DNA of 64,000 nucleotides from Paraspadella gotoi. Taxonomy: Eukaryota > Chaetognatha. Where the stretch lies: assembly GCA_051294375.1 (NCBI GenBank), contig CM119268.1:8241008-8305007 (forward strand), written 5' to 3'. Positions 38,470-49,100 of the stretch are shown here, in pieces. A model generated the notes under the pieces. That model ran no database searches. It had not been told where the DNA came from and worked only from the letters and a program-made list of their open reading frames with translations. The translations under genes and the position numbers were made by a program. Position 1 is the stretch's first letter, and each line of letters begins with the position of its first letter.

Positions 38470-41330
38470 AAAGGGCAACGTGAAATTGGAGGTGGGTGGG
38501 ATGCAGGCTTAGATTCACAGCCATATTGTAATCAGGCAGTGTGGTATGAGATAGGCAGGGAGAGGAAGGAGCAGGGCGTTAACCTGGAGGTCTTGTTAGA
38601 AAATCAGGCGAGTGTGTATGAGATAGGCAGGGCGAGAGGAAGGAGCAGGGGCGTTAACCTGGAGTTCTTTTATTAGAAAATCAGGCAGTGTGTATGAGAT
38701 AGGCAGGACGAGAGGAAGGAGCAGGGCCGTTAACCTGGAGGTCTTTTAGAAAAATCAGGCAGTGTGTATGAGATACGCAGGGAGCAGGAAGGAGCAGGCG
38801 TTAACCTGGAGTCTTTTTTGAAAATCGAGGCAGTGTGTATGAGATAGCAGGGAGAGGAAGGAGCAGGGCGTAAACCTGGAGGTCTTTTTAGAAAATCAGG
38901 CAGTGTGTATGAGATAGGAGGAAAGGAGGAAGCAGGCGTTAACCTGGAGGTCTTTTTTAGAAAATCAGGCAGTGTGTATGAGATAGGCAGGGAGAGGAAG
39001 GAGCAGGGCGTTAACTGGAGGTCTTTTTAGAATAATCAGCAGTGTTATGAGATAGGCAGGGAAGAGGAAGGAGCAGGGCGGTTAACCTGGAGGTCTTTTT
39101 AGAAAATCAGGCAGTGTGTATGAGAATAGGCAGGAGAGGAAGGCAGCAGGGGTTAACCTGAGGTCTTTTTAGCAAAATCAGGCAGTGTTATGAGATACGG
39201 CAGGGAGAGAAGGAGCAGCGGCGTTAACCGGAGTCTTTTTAGAAAATCGGCAGTGTGTATGAGATAGCAGGGAGAGGAAGGAGCAGGGCGTTAACCTGGA
39301 GAGTCTTTTTAGAAAAATCAGGGCAGTGTGTATGAGATAGGCAGAGGAGCAGGAAAGGAGCAGGGCGTTAACCTGGAGGTCTTTTTAGAAAATCAGGCAG
39401 TGTTTATGAGTAGGCAGGGAGAGGAAGGAGCAGGGCGTTAACCTGGAGGTCTTTTTAGAAAATCAGGCAGTGTGTATGAGATAGGCAGGGAGAGGGAAGG
39501 CAGCAGGGCGTTAACCTGGGAGTCTTTTTTAGGAAAATCAGGCAGTGTGTATGAGTGAGGCAGGAGAGAAGAGCAGGCGTTTAACCTGGAGCGTCTTTTT
39601 AGAAAATCAGGCAGTGTGTATGAGATAGGCAGGGAGAAGGAAGGAGCAGGGCGTTAACCTGGAGGTCTTTTAGAAAATCAGGCAAGTCCTGTGTATTGAG
39701 ATAGGCAGGGAGAGAATGGACAGGGCGTAACCTGGAGGTGCTTTTTAGAAAAATCAGGCAGTCGTTGTATGAGATAGCAGGGAGAGCGAAGGACGCAGGC
39801 GTTAACCTTGGAGGTCTTTTTAGAAAATCAGGCATGTGTTGTGTAATGGAGATAGGCAGGGACGACGCGAAGACAGCGGCGGTTCAACCTGGAGGTTTTT
39901 TAGAAAATCAGGCAGTGTTGTATGAGATAGGCAGGGAGAGGAAGGAGCCAGGGCGTTAACCTGGAGGTCTTTTTAGAAAATCAGGCAGTGTGTATGCAGA
40001 ATAGGCAGGCGAGAGGAAGAGCAGGGCGTTAACCTGGAGGTCTTTTTAGAAAATCATGGCAGTGTGTATGAGATAGGCAGGAGAGGAAGGAGCACGGGCG
40101 TAACCTGGAGGTCTTTTTAGAAAATCAGGCAGTGTGTATGAGCATAGGCAGGGAGTAGAAGGAGCAGGCGTTAACCTGGAGGTCTTTTTAGAAAATCAGG
40201 CAGTGTGTATGAGATAGGCAGGTGAGAGAAGGAGCAGGGCGTTTAACCTGGAGAGTCTTTTTAGAAAAATTTTCAAGGCAGTGTGATGAGCATAGGCAGG
40301 GAGAGGAAGGAGCAGGGCGTAACCTGGAGGTCTTTTTTATGAAAATCAGGCAGTGTGTATGAGATAGGCAAGGAGAGGAAGGAGCAGGGCAGGTTACCTG
40401 GACGGTCTTTTTAGAAAATCCAGGCAGTGTGCTATGAGATAGGGCAGGCGAGAGGAAGGAGCAGGGCGTTAACCTGGAGGTCTTTTAGAAATTCAGGCAG
40501 TGGTGTATGCACGATAGGGCAGGGACGAGGAAGCGAGCAGGGCGTTAACCTGGAGGTTCTTTTTAGAAAAATCAGGGCAGTTTGTGTATGCAGATAGGCA
40601 GGGAGAGGAAGGAGCAGGTCGTTAACCTGGAGTCTTTTTAGAAAAATCAGGCAGTGTGTATTGAGATAGGCAGGGAGAGAGGAAGGAGCAGGGCTTAACC
40701 TGGAGGTCTTTTTAGCAAAATCACGGCAGTGCTGTATGAGATAGCAGGGCGAGCAGGAAGAGCAGGGCCGTTAACCTGGAGGTCTTTTTAGAAAATCAGC
40801 AGTGTGGTATGAAGATAGGCAGGAGAGAGAAGGGAGCAGCGCGCGTTAACCTGGAGTCTTTTTAGAAAATCACGGCAGTGTGTATGAGATAGGCAGGAGA
40901 GGAAGGAGCAGGGCGGTTAACCTGGAGTCTTTTTAGAAAATCAGCAATGTGTAAAAATGAAGATAGGCAGGAGAGAAGGCAGGCAGGCGTTAACCTGGAG
41001 GTCTTTTAGAAAAAATCAGCAGTGTGTATGCAGATAGGCAGGGGAGAGGAAAGGAGCAGGCGTTATACCTGGAGAGTCTTTTTTTAGGAAAATCAGGCAG
41101 TGTGTATGCAGATAGGCAGGGAAGGAAGGAGCAGGGGCGTTTAACCTGGAGTCTTTTTTAGAAAATCAGGCAGTGTTGTATGCAGCATAGGCAGGGAGAG
41201 GAAGAGCAGGGCGTTAACCTGGAGGTCTTTTTTAGAAAAAATCAGGCAGTGATGTATGAGATAGGCAGGGAGAAGGAAGGAGCAGGCCGTTAACCTGGAG
41301 GTCTTTTAGAAAATCAAGGGCAGTGTGCCC
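38470..41330 (+). repeat. 71-bp minisatellite, about 39 copies, indel-rich
   Basis: The consensus unit begins GCAGTGTGTATGAGATAGGC, continues through GAGGAAGGAGCAGGGCGTTA and ends TTTTTAGAAAATCAG. Seventy-one is not a multiple of three and every copy has scattered one- to three-base indels, so it does not encode a protein. Substitutions are rare while indels are frequent, a profile typical of uncorrected long reads. Confidence 0.93.
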
Positions 41331-41368
41331 CCCCCCGCTCCCATTTTTTGTCTTATCTCTGATCTTCA

Positions 41369-41459
41369 AGTCGCAACGGAAAATGAAACCGTAATCGATT
41401 TCCCGCCAAAAAATTCCGGCGAATCCGAATAGACGCGACTCTCGGCTTTGGGCGCGGGG
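41369..41459 (-). CDS. Probable exon 5: start of second FN3 domain (3' boundary unresolved)
   Basis: If the acceptor CCAGTCAG|C is used, the phase (2) matches exon 4 and the frame encodes PAPKAESRVYSDSP then EFFGGKSITVSFSV, which fits the A and B strands of another FN3 domain (SITVSFS aligns with the usual S-I-x-V-x-W). I cannot find a good donor: the frame meets TGA at 41366-41368, and the sequence just beyond, CAGAGATAAGA, looks like a donor altered by an indel. The exon lies beside the noisy 71-bp array (ending near 41330), so a sequence error is plausible. Upstream AGs at TTCAG and GGTCAG are alternatives giving other frames. Coordinates give the open, phase-compatible stretch only. Confidence 0.42.
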
Positions 41460-42212
41460 CTGACTGGAGCTGAAGGAGGCTGACCCGTGTTAGAGAGAGA
41501 GAGAGAGCAGAGAGAGAGCAGGAGAGAAAAATATTGCCTAGCAAGGGGGATAAAACTCACCCTGAGGAAGTGAAGGACTAGATTTTTCAAAAAAATATTG
41601 GGCAATGGATTTGATAAAAAAAAAATTGATTGGATTTTGGGACAGGATTGCATAAAGAAGTGTTGCGGATTTGGGAGGATTCTGTAGAAATAGATTATAT
41701 TAGATTTATTGAGAAATGAATGGGATTGATGAGAGGGGATTGTATTATAAAAATCATGGTGGATGATTTGAGGGGTGGGAGTTATCGAGGGATGGACCGG
41801 AGAGGAGAACAGCTGTGGTTTGGAAGGCAGTGCCAAACGGAGAAAAAAGCTCCTTTCGGATGGATCTGTGTAACAGGAAAATAAAAAGTGGAAATACGCT
41901 GTCCCTTTACAAATAGAAGCTTTGAAAGAGGCGATGAAAATCTTTGATAAAAACAAAGAGTTACTAAGACTAAAAAAATTGACTCTAATAGCGACTCGAT
42001 TAAGTTCGCTCTCCGAAGAGAAACCCACCATTTTTTTGTTTATTTACTTCCTTCACACTTTGTTTTATTTAACACTCTCACTTCACCCTTTTCTCTCCTA
42101 CCTCGGATACTCACCTAACTCACCCCTTACTTCACCCCTGCAACCGACGCTTCCCCTCACTAGAGGCGCTTACTTCCAACAACAGACGCTTTCTCCACGC
42201 GCTCTCGCTTAC

Positions 42213-42290
42213 CTCATTTTGTTGTAATTGATTTGAATCCCGGTTTGCTCTTCCTTCTCCTTCCAATGGGCCCACACGCAGATGGTGTAC
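42213..42290 (-). CDS. Exon 4: FN3 domain, strands F-G and linker
   Basis: The exon has 1 + 25x3 + 2 bases, with acceptor CCATTGCAG|G and donor ATGAG|GTAAGC. Its first base completes the Arg codon opened by exon 3. The read-through RGMRYTICVWAHWKEKEEQT is a textbook FN3 F-G hairpin (Tyr-x-hydrophobic-x-Val-x-Ala), and the G-strand or linker follows (IQINYNKM). The exon ends in phase 2. With exons 2 and 3 this gives one FN3 domain of about 100 residues, the normal size. Both splice signals are strong. The family within the FN3 superfamily remains unknown. Confidence 0.75.
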
Positions 42291-42334
42291 CTGCAATGGA
42301 ATCGACGTCAACAATGTTTCCAGATGCTTCTTTC

Positions 42335-42925
42335 TTGTGATCGTCTTAATCGTCATCGTCGCCGTTAACGTCTATGTCGTCGTCGTCGTCTTTATGGTCG
42401 TCGTCGTCGTATTCGTTATATCGTCGCCATCATCGTCGCCGATATTGTCGTCGTCATCGTCTTCACCGCATCGCTCACGGGTCATCGATCGCTGACATCG
42501 GCCAAGGCCGTCGTCGTCGTTGTCGTCGTCGTCTCTTTCTTCTTCGTCGTCGTCGTCGTCTTTTTCTTCGTCGTCGTCGTCTAATCCTCGTCGTTCGCCC
42601 ATGTCTAGCTTTCATTAGTCGTCGTCATCGTCATCGACGATCGTCAACTCTATCTTCTTCGTCGTCTGGTCGTCCTTTCTTCGTCTGTCGTCGTCGTCAA
42701 CTCTATTTTTCTTTCTTCGTCGTCGTCGTCTCTTTCTTCGTTCGTCGTCGTCGTCGTCGTCTCTCTTTTCTTCGTCATCGTCGTCGTCTCTTCTTCGTCG
42801 GATAACAGACCTTTCCAACCCAGAATCTCTCCTCTTNNNNNNNNNNNNNNNNNNNNNNNNNTCTTCGTCGTCGTCGTCGTCGTCGTCTCTTTCTTCGTCA
42901 TCGTCGTCGTCTCTTTCTTCGTCGT
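42335..42925. repeat. (CGT)n-rich imperfect repeat tract
   Basis: Runs of TCGTCG, TTCTTCGTCG and TCATCG interrupted by short unique words and one 25-N gap (42837-42861). Long ORFs on both strands are repeat artefacts. Confidence 0.9.
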
Positions 42926-42975
42926 CGACCTTTCAACCCGAAAAATATGAGTCGACGCAATTCTGCGTCACGTCG

Positions 42976-43027
42976 ATGCCAATCATCATCCTCATCATCA
43001 TAATCATCATCATCGTCATCATCATTG

Positions 43028-43092
<65 letters not shown>
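42976..43092. repeat. (ATC)n microsatellite next to exon 3 donor
   Basis: Nearly perfect ATC/CAT trinucleotide run. On the minus strand it follows the exon 3 donor GTAGG almost immediately. Confidence 0.95.
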
Positions 43093-43093
<1 letters not shown>

Positions 43094-43097
43094 CTAC

Positions 43098-43207
43098 CTC
43101 ATGCCGCGATCGAGATTCTGCAGAGTGTAGGTGTATTTGTTCAAAGCTTTCTTCAAGTCTGGAGACCAATGCTGCTCGGCCGCCACGTCCGTCAGTTGTG
43201 ATGTCAC
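43098..43207 (-). CDS. Exon 3: FN3 domain, strands C'-F
   Basis: The exon starts at ACATCAG|GTG in phase 0, has 36 codons plus two bases, and ends at GAG|GTAGGG (phase 2). It encodes a C'-E segment followed by the signature F-strand YTYTLQNLDRGM, equivalent to the FN3 consensus Y-x-L-x-x-L-x-P-G. The next exon supplies the completing base, giving Arg. A (GAT)n microsatellite on the coding strand begins four bases beyond the donor dinucleotide, so the 5' splice site directly abuts repeat DNA. The 3' splice site has only a short pyrimidine run (CCCTTCTGAC), so the exon may be weakly defined, but frame and domain continuity make it convincing. Confidence 0.72.
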
Positions 43208-43938
43208 CTGATGTCAGAAGGGATTTCTATCACCTTTTTTAAATATGGGTACATATGTTTTTTTCGTTCTTTCTTTCATTCTTTTATTTTTTTCTCTTNN
43301 NNNNNNNNNNNNNNNNNNNNNNNNNNNNNNNNNNNNNNNNNNNNNNNNNNNNNNNNNNNNNNNNNNNNNNNNNNNNNNNNNNNNNNNNNNNNNNNNNNNN
43401 NNNNNNNNNNNNNNNNNNNNNNNNNNNNNNNNNNNNNNNNNNNNNNNNNNNNNNNNNNNNNNNNNNNNNNNNNNNNNNNNNNNNNNNNNNNNNNNNNNNN
43501 NNNNNNNNNNNNNNNNNNNNNNNNNNNNNNNNNNNNNNNNNNNNNNNNNNNNNNNNNNNNNNNNNNNNNNNNNNNNNNNNNNNNNNNNNNNNNNNNNNNN
43601 NNNNNNNNNNNNNNNNNNNNNNNNNNNNNNNNNNNNNNNNNNNNNNNNNNNNNNNNNNNNNNNNNNNNNNNNNNNNNNNNNNNNNNNNNNNNNNNNNNNN
43701 NNNNNNNNNNNNNNNNNNNNNNNNNNNNNNNNNNNNNNNNNNNNNNNNNNNNNNNNNNNNNNNNNNNNNNNNNNNNNNNNNNNNTATTTTTGAGAAACTA
43801 ATCAACGCAGAAAAACTCGAGGATTGATTTAATTTGACAGTCGCACGTTATAAACAAACAAAACATACTATTATTACAATACTTTTATATACGGTTTTAA
43901 GTTTGTATAAGTCCATCTGTTCAACGTTTCCATCTTAC

Positions 43939-44060
43939 CTGGAAATACTCCAGTTTGGTTGTGTCGATCGGGAACTGAGGTCCGAGTTCCCAACGAATCG
44001 CGATGGAATAAGCGGTGACATCAGTGACGTGAATCTTAAGCTCCTTCGACTTGGGTCCGC
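43939..44060 (-). CDS. Exon 2: FN3 domain, strands A-C
   Basis: The exon has 2 + 40x3 bases. It starts after TATCCCAG (phase 1) and ends at CAG|GTAAGA (phase 0). It encodes 40 residues with the FN3 A-B-C pattern: ELKIHVTDVTAYSIAIRWEL supplies the alternating hydrophobics and the B-strand Trp, and a Pro/acidic turn leads to the C-strand Tyr (LEYFQ). It follows the signal peptide directly, so the mature protein would begin with this domain. The polypyrimidine tract of its 3' splice site is made by a (TATC)n microsatellite on the coding strand (44065-44164). The reading frame has no stop and the codon mix is unlike the surrounding SSRs. Confidence 0.75.
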
Positions 44061-44064
44061 CTGG

Positions 44065-44075
44065 GATAGATAGAC

Positions 44076-44164
<89 letters not shown>
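44065..44164. repeat. (GATA)n microsatellite forming a splice acceptor tract
   Basis: About 25 tetranucleotide units with one GACA variant. Read on the minus strand it is (TATC)n ending in CCCAG, the 3' splice site of FN3 exon 2. Confidence 0.95.
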
Positions 44165-44165
<1 letters not shown>

Positions 44166-44272
44166 AAAGATAGTTTACGTACTCCAATAAAAACAATAAT
44201 GGCCGATGGGGATCCGCTTAACGGGTGCCATTTAATTCAAAATCTTTAAAAGTGGTAATTACAGAGCATAAA

Positions 44273-44374
<102 letters not shown>

Positions 44375-44601
44375 GTACCATTTTTATATCCCATTCAATT
44401 TTTGATGGTTTTTTTTCGAAAGGAACTTCATCGACGATCCATTGTCAGGAGAAAAATGAAAAACCATCTCTTAACATTTCACAAACCTTTTTTTTTTCTT
44501 CTCCTCCCCACCTTTTCTTCACAGAAACCCCCACTAACTTACCATCACCCCCGGTCCATCAACTCTCCTTTCACACTTACCCGACAAAGAGTCTTCGATA
44601 A

Positions 44602-44657
44602 GGTTAGGTATCGCTCGCCCGCCTCCTGAGCGGGTGGGTTTCGAATCCGTGTTATCC
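44602..44657 (+). other. tRNA-like fragment (Arg CCT-like anticodon arm)
   Basis: CCCGC-CTCCTGA-GCGGG forms a perfect five-pair anticodon arm with U33 and a CCT anticodon, followed by GGGTTTCGAATCC, a B box with one extra T. No good acceptor stem, so a tRNA-derived repeat or pseudogene. Confidence 0.4.
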
Positions 44658-44880
44658 ACTGCGATGGAGGGTGGGCCTGTTGGAGAGGCGATGGGAGGTA
44701 AGATAAGTGGAAAGAGGAACAGATGGCGATAGATAGGGGGGGAAGGTGTCAGAAATAGGGTGGTGAAATAGGGGTGTAACAGATATTAGACAAGGGGTGT
44801 TAAAAGGAAAAATAACTAATGCTTTTTGTTTAGGAATTTTCTAGCCCAGTTTATTTTTTGTTCCTATGTTTGTTTACTTT

Positions 44881-45508
44881 CTCTACATTAAGGCGTAGTG
44901 AAAGTTACATACGAAAATTCTAAAAGTCAATTATGAACAACATACCATCAGTGAACATTAATTTGTAAAAAAAATTCATTTTATGTTTTTTAATTTTCGT
45001 AGTAGGCTATATTTATATATAGTACTATCCTTATAAAATCAAAAATTTTCAAAATAGGCTTTTCTTAATTTTGATTGCAGATTTGAATTCCTCGTCAAAA
45101 GTTGATAGAAGAAAATATAAATCATTTTTAAAAATTCTTTCATTAAGTTGGTTAAAAATTAAAAAAACTATATTTAACATATAAAAAGTTAATTTTCAGC
45201 TTAAAATATAGCTTTTTTAAATTTTTGACCCACTTAATGAAGGAATTTTTCAAAAAGAATTATATTTCTTTTTATCAACTTTTTATGACGAATCTAAATC
45301 TGCCAAAAAATCTAAGAAAAAACTGTTTTAAAATTTTAACATTTATTGATTTAGTACTAGTATAAATATGGCCTACTGCGTAAATTATAAAATTTATTAT
45401 AAATTTTTTTATTACATAGATGTTCATTAGTATAATTTTGTTTGTTCCTCACTTTTAGAATTTTAATTAAAGTTAAATTTAGAAATTTTACTACGCCTTA
45501 CTCTACAT
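44881..45508. mobile_element. hAT-like foldback MITE with 8-bp target-site duplication
   Basis: The element (44889-45500, 612 bp) begins TAAGGCGTAG and ends CTACGCCTTA, and it is flanked on both sides by CTCTACAT (44881-44888 and 45501-45508). The two halves are imperfect reverse complements almost to the centre near 45195. Matching pairs include GTAGGCTATATTTATA with the complement of TATAAATATGGCCTAC, and AAAAGTTGATAGAAGAAAAT with the complement of ATTTCTTTTTATCAACTTTT. It has no coding capacity. Known biology: 8-bp duplications and YARNG-type ends (TAAGG here) mark the hAT superfamily, and foldback structure marks non-autonomous derivatives. It lies in intron 1 of the FN3 gene, 27 bp from the exon 1 donor. 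Confidence 0.8.
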
Positions 45509-45535
45509 GTTTGTTCATTTTTTTTTTTCTTTTAC

Positions 45536-45758
45536 CTCCAGCAGAGACGGACCCGGCGACGAGGAGAAACAAGAAGGCAATCCATGATTTTTTTCCTCTG
45601 CGGCCGAAAGAGGTCGTTCTTGGAGACAGCGACGAGGACGACGACCGCGTTGCGACGGTAACGCCTCTTTCGACGCCTTCGTCGGCGGCAGTCGTGGCGC
45701 CCCGCGTATTAGACTGACGGGATTGGGTCGGGATTTCGGGGCGAACAAACGATTCCAT
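45536..45758 (-). CDS. Exon 1: start codon and hydrophobic leader of FN3 receptor
   Basis: The ATG at 45758 lies in AACCATGG, an excellent Kozak context. The exon reads 74 codons plus one base and ends at a GTAAAA donor (phase 1). The first 55 or so residues are polar, Ser/Thr/Arg-rich and low complexity. Then comes a classic leader, basic RRGKK followed by the core SWIAFLFLLVAGSVSA, with a plausible signal-peptidase site after SVSA. The Gly codon split by the intron is completed by exon 2. The frame stays open upstream to an ATG at 46106, but that extension is Pro/Asn/Asp repeat coding and more likely 5' UTR or promoter-proximal DNA. A leader this far from the N terminus could instead act as a signal anchor. 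Just inside intron 1 sits a foldback MITE (44889-45500). Confidence 0.65.
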
Positions 45759-46110
45759 GGTTAAGATTTGGTCGTCGAAATTGTTGTTGTTGTCGTCGTT
45801 GTGGTTGTTGTCGTCGTTGTTGTTGCGGCTCCAGTCGCGACGTCTGGCGGAGACGACGAAGGGTCCTTCGGGGTCGTCTTGGTTTCCCCGGCCTATTTTT
45901 CCAATGACGCCCCCGGCGTCGGTTTCCGGCACCGAACGCATTTCCGGCGAATTTAGCGCCGATTTTCTCGGCGAAGGGAAAGATCGAAGCGGAGGAGGAG
46001 GAGGAGGAAGAGGAAGGGGATGAGAAGAGGGACGAGGAAGAGGACGAAAAAGAGGAGAATCCAAAGTCAAATGTTTACGTTTTCTCAAAACAAACTCCGC
46101 GCGCATATTT
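45759..46110 (-). promoter_or_regulatory. CpG-rich 5' flank of FN3 gene (5' UTR/promoter-proximal)
   Basis: GC- and CpG-rich DNA directly upstream of the chosen start, with GTT/GTC and GGA repeats. It stays in frame with exon 1 but encodes Asn/Asp and Pro runs, better explained as untranslated. No TATA box is evident. Confidence 0.35.
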
Positions 46111-49100
46111 TCTTTATTTTCCCCGCGTCTTTTTTCTTTTTTTTTCTCCCTTTTTTTTTCACTTTAACTCTTAATATCCTTTTTATCTTCTTCTTTTTTG
46201 TTTTTTCTTCGATTTTATTTTCTTCGTATGTTATTTTTTGCCGCGGTTTTTCTTTCTCTTTGATGGAACGGCGAGGAGTTTCTGAAGTGGAAGGAAAGAA
46301 AACAAAGGTTAAATTTGTTGCGTCATATAAACTGCATCTTGTGGCGAATAGAACAACAGAAAATTAAGAACAGAAACAATCATTCTGGCGGTTTTAGAAT
46401 TGTCACCATGTACTACTATAATAGCTGGAAGAACCACAAATTATGTATGATGGAGAATAAAACTTACTAAAATATATTTTCTGTTTAATATTAATAATAA
46501 TCTAAAGTTCTCACAACCCAGTCAATAGCCCTACTTTGCCTATCACCTCATTTGTCCGATTGCCGTTTAACTTTGGCAATTACCCTACTCTTTCAATCAT
46601 TCAATTAGCCTACAGATTGCTCTACTTGTCCTACGACTCCAACGACTCCTTAAACCAATCGCTCCAGTCGCCCTATCGACTCCCATCTGAGAGCCACGCG
46701 TCTGTTTTAACTGGAAGGTGATCTGTTTGTATCCAGACGCTCGTCGTTTGCGATCGAAGAGGATGTTTCGTTTGAATAAAACATGAAGGAAGATTAAGTG
46801 ATCAACAAGAAAAAAAAAGTCGTGGTCGCTTTGGTCTCGCGCTTTCTATTTTTCTTTCTGTCTCCAACTCTGTTTTTTTTTTCTTCTTTTCATTTTCCTC
46901 AAAATTCTATCCCGCTTTGTCAGTCGGTTATCTGCAATTATCTGCAATCCACTATCCGCAATTCTCTTAGCGAAATCCGCCATTGATTATCTGCGGTTCC
47001 CAATAGTAAAATAGCTAAATATTAATTATCTGCGGTTCCCAATCTGCTAAATAGTAAATGCAATACTTTTTTGTGCAGTCTCTTATTTACAAACACTTGG
47101 ACCTATCCTCACTCTGCAATTTCCTATTCTTTTTTTACTTTTAATAATTTTCTATCCTCAATAAGGTATATATGTATAAGGTATATGTGTTTTCCGTAAT
47201 CCTTTAATCGCAAAGCCCATCCTCTTCCACAGCGTCTCCATCGCCTCTTTGCTCTTTTCGTGCACCCCCCCCTCTTACTATCTCATCTCTGTCTCTATCT
47301 CTTCTTTTTTTCTTTAATCGGTTCTTTTTTTAAAAAAGAAAAGAAATCTCCGCCGATGTTTACTGTTTCCTCCTCGCTGAATTTTTCTCTTCTCCTCCTT
47401 CCTCCTCCTCTTCCTCCCTTTCCTTCTTCTCTTCTTCTTTTTGTCCTTGTGTCTTTTCTGTCTTTTCTGTCTTTCTTCTTCCTTTCCTTTTCGTTCTCTT
47501 CTTCCTTCCTCCACTTCTTCAAAGAGCATTGTCTTTCAGTCAATTCCTTTTTCATCTTCTTCCTCCTCCTACTCCTCCAACTCCTCCTCCTCCTCCTCCT
47601 CTTCTTCCTCTTGTTAGTCCCCGATTTCTCATTTTCTCGAGATTCCCCAGAGGAGCGAAATGTTTGACTGTTTAAGTGTCGACAAATTAAGGCGGCGGGC
47701 GTCGGGATTGGAAGACAAACGGGGGTAGGGTCGCGAGAAAAGAAAAGTAAAGGAAAAGAAAAAAAAAGAGAAGAAAAGGAAAGGAAAGGAAAAGAAAAGA
47801 AAAGAAAAGAAAAAGAAAAAAAAAAGAAAAGAAAGAAAAGAAAAGGAAAGAGAAAGGAAAGGAAAGGAAAGGGAAAGGAAAGGAAAGGAAAGGAAAGGGA
47901 AAAGGAAAAAAGGAAAGGAAAGAGAAAAGGAAAAAGAAAAGAAAGAGAAGAAGAAAAGAGAAGAAAAGGAAAGGAAAGGAAAGGAAAATAAAAGGAAAAG
48001 AATAAGAGAAGGAAAGAAAAGGAAAGGAAAGGAAAAGAAAAGAAAAGGAAAAGAAAGGAAAAGAAAAGGAGAAGAAAAGAAAAGGATAGGAAAGAAAAGA
48101 AAAGGAAAGGAAATGAAAGTAACAGAAAAGAAAAAGAAAGGAAAAGAAAAAGAGAAGGAAAGTAAAGGAAAGGAAAGGAAAAGAAAAGAAAAAGAAAAGA
48201 AAGGAAAAGAAAAGGAAAAGGATAGGAAAGGAAAGGAAAGGAAAGGAAAGGAAAGGAAAGGAAAGGAAAGGAAAGGAAAGGAAAGGAACAGAAAAGGAAA
48301 AGAAAGGAAAAGAAAAAGAGAAGGAAAGAAAAGGAAAAGAAAGGAAAAGAAAAGAAAAAGAAAAGAAAGGAAAAGAAAAGGAAAGGAAAGGAAAAGAAAA
48401 GGAAAGGAAAGGAAAGGAACAGAAAAGGAAAAGAAAAGAAAGAGAAGGAAAAGAAAAAACCGAGAAACGATAAAAGAATGCATATCGACGGAGAAAGTAA
48501 TCAAACGAATTCCTCTCTCTTTCTTCAAATTAATCACCGAATTCGAAAATAAGAAGAAGAAAAAAAGAAAAGAAAGAAAAAATCAATTAACCCAAATCGA
48601 AGTTGTCGGTCAAGGACGAATTAAAATACGAAAATAATCGGTAAATTGATTAATGCGTTTAACTTTTATAAAATTTATTCTCGGCACTGAAATAGCGATC
48701 GACAATAGATAAGAGGAAATGAAGAACGTCATTAACCAATTCTGTTGGACGTTCGGTTCAACGTCCGACTTTTCCATTGTTTTTTTTTTCTTTTTTTGTT
48801 TTTTTTTTGTTTTTTTTAGTTTTTTTTGCGGACGTTGACTCCGTCTCAGTCAGGGATATATAATCGGATCAGCGACCCCCTTCCTTTTTTTGGTCATCAT
48901 GTCCAAAGGGGGTAGAAAAAAAAGACAGATGCAGAGAGAAAGATTTCTCGGGGAGTGATCGGTGACTCGCGATTGGTTGACGAGCGCTACTCAAAGAAAC
49001 CGCGTCGACCGAGTTTCCTTTTTTTTTCAAAGGATGATGGGGTCAAGGCTGGGGAAGGTGAGGCGATGGCGAATATGAAGGATATATGAAGGATATATAT

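Noticed and set aside
38470-41330. Coding potential of the 71-bp array
   Set aside because: Unit length is not a multiple of three and indels break all frames.
45759-46106. Upstream in-frame extension of exon 1
   Set aside because: Encodes Pro and Asn/Asp runs from repeats; the downstream ATG has a far better Kozak context and sits nearer the leader.
47629-48637. 300-residue Phe/Ser and 174-residue Lys/Glu ORFs on opposite strands
   Set aside because: Both are reads of the (GGAAA)n tract.
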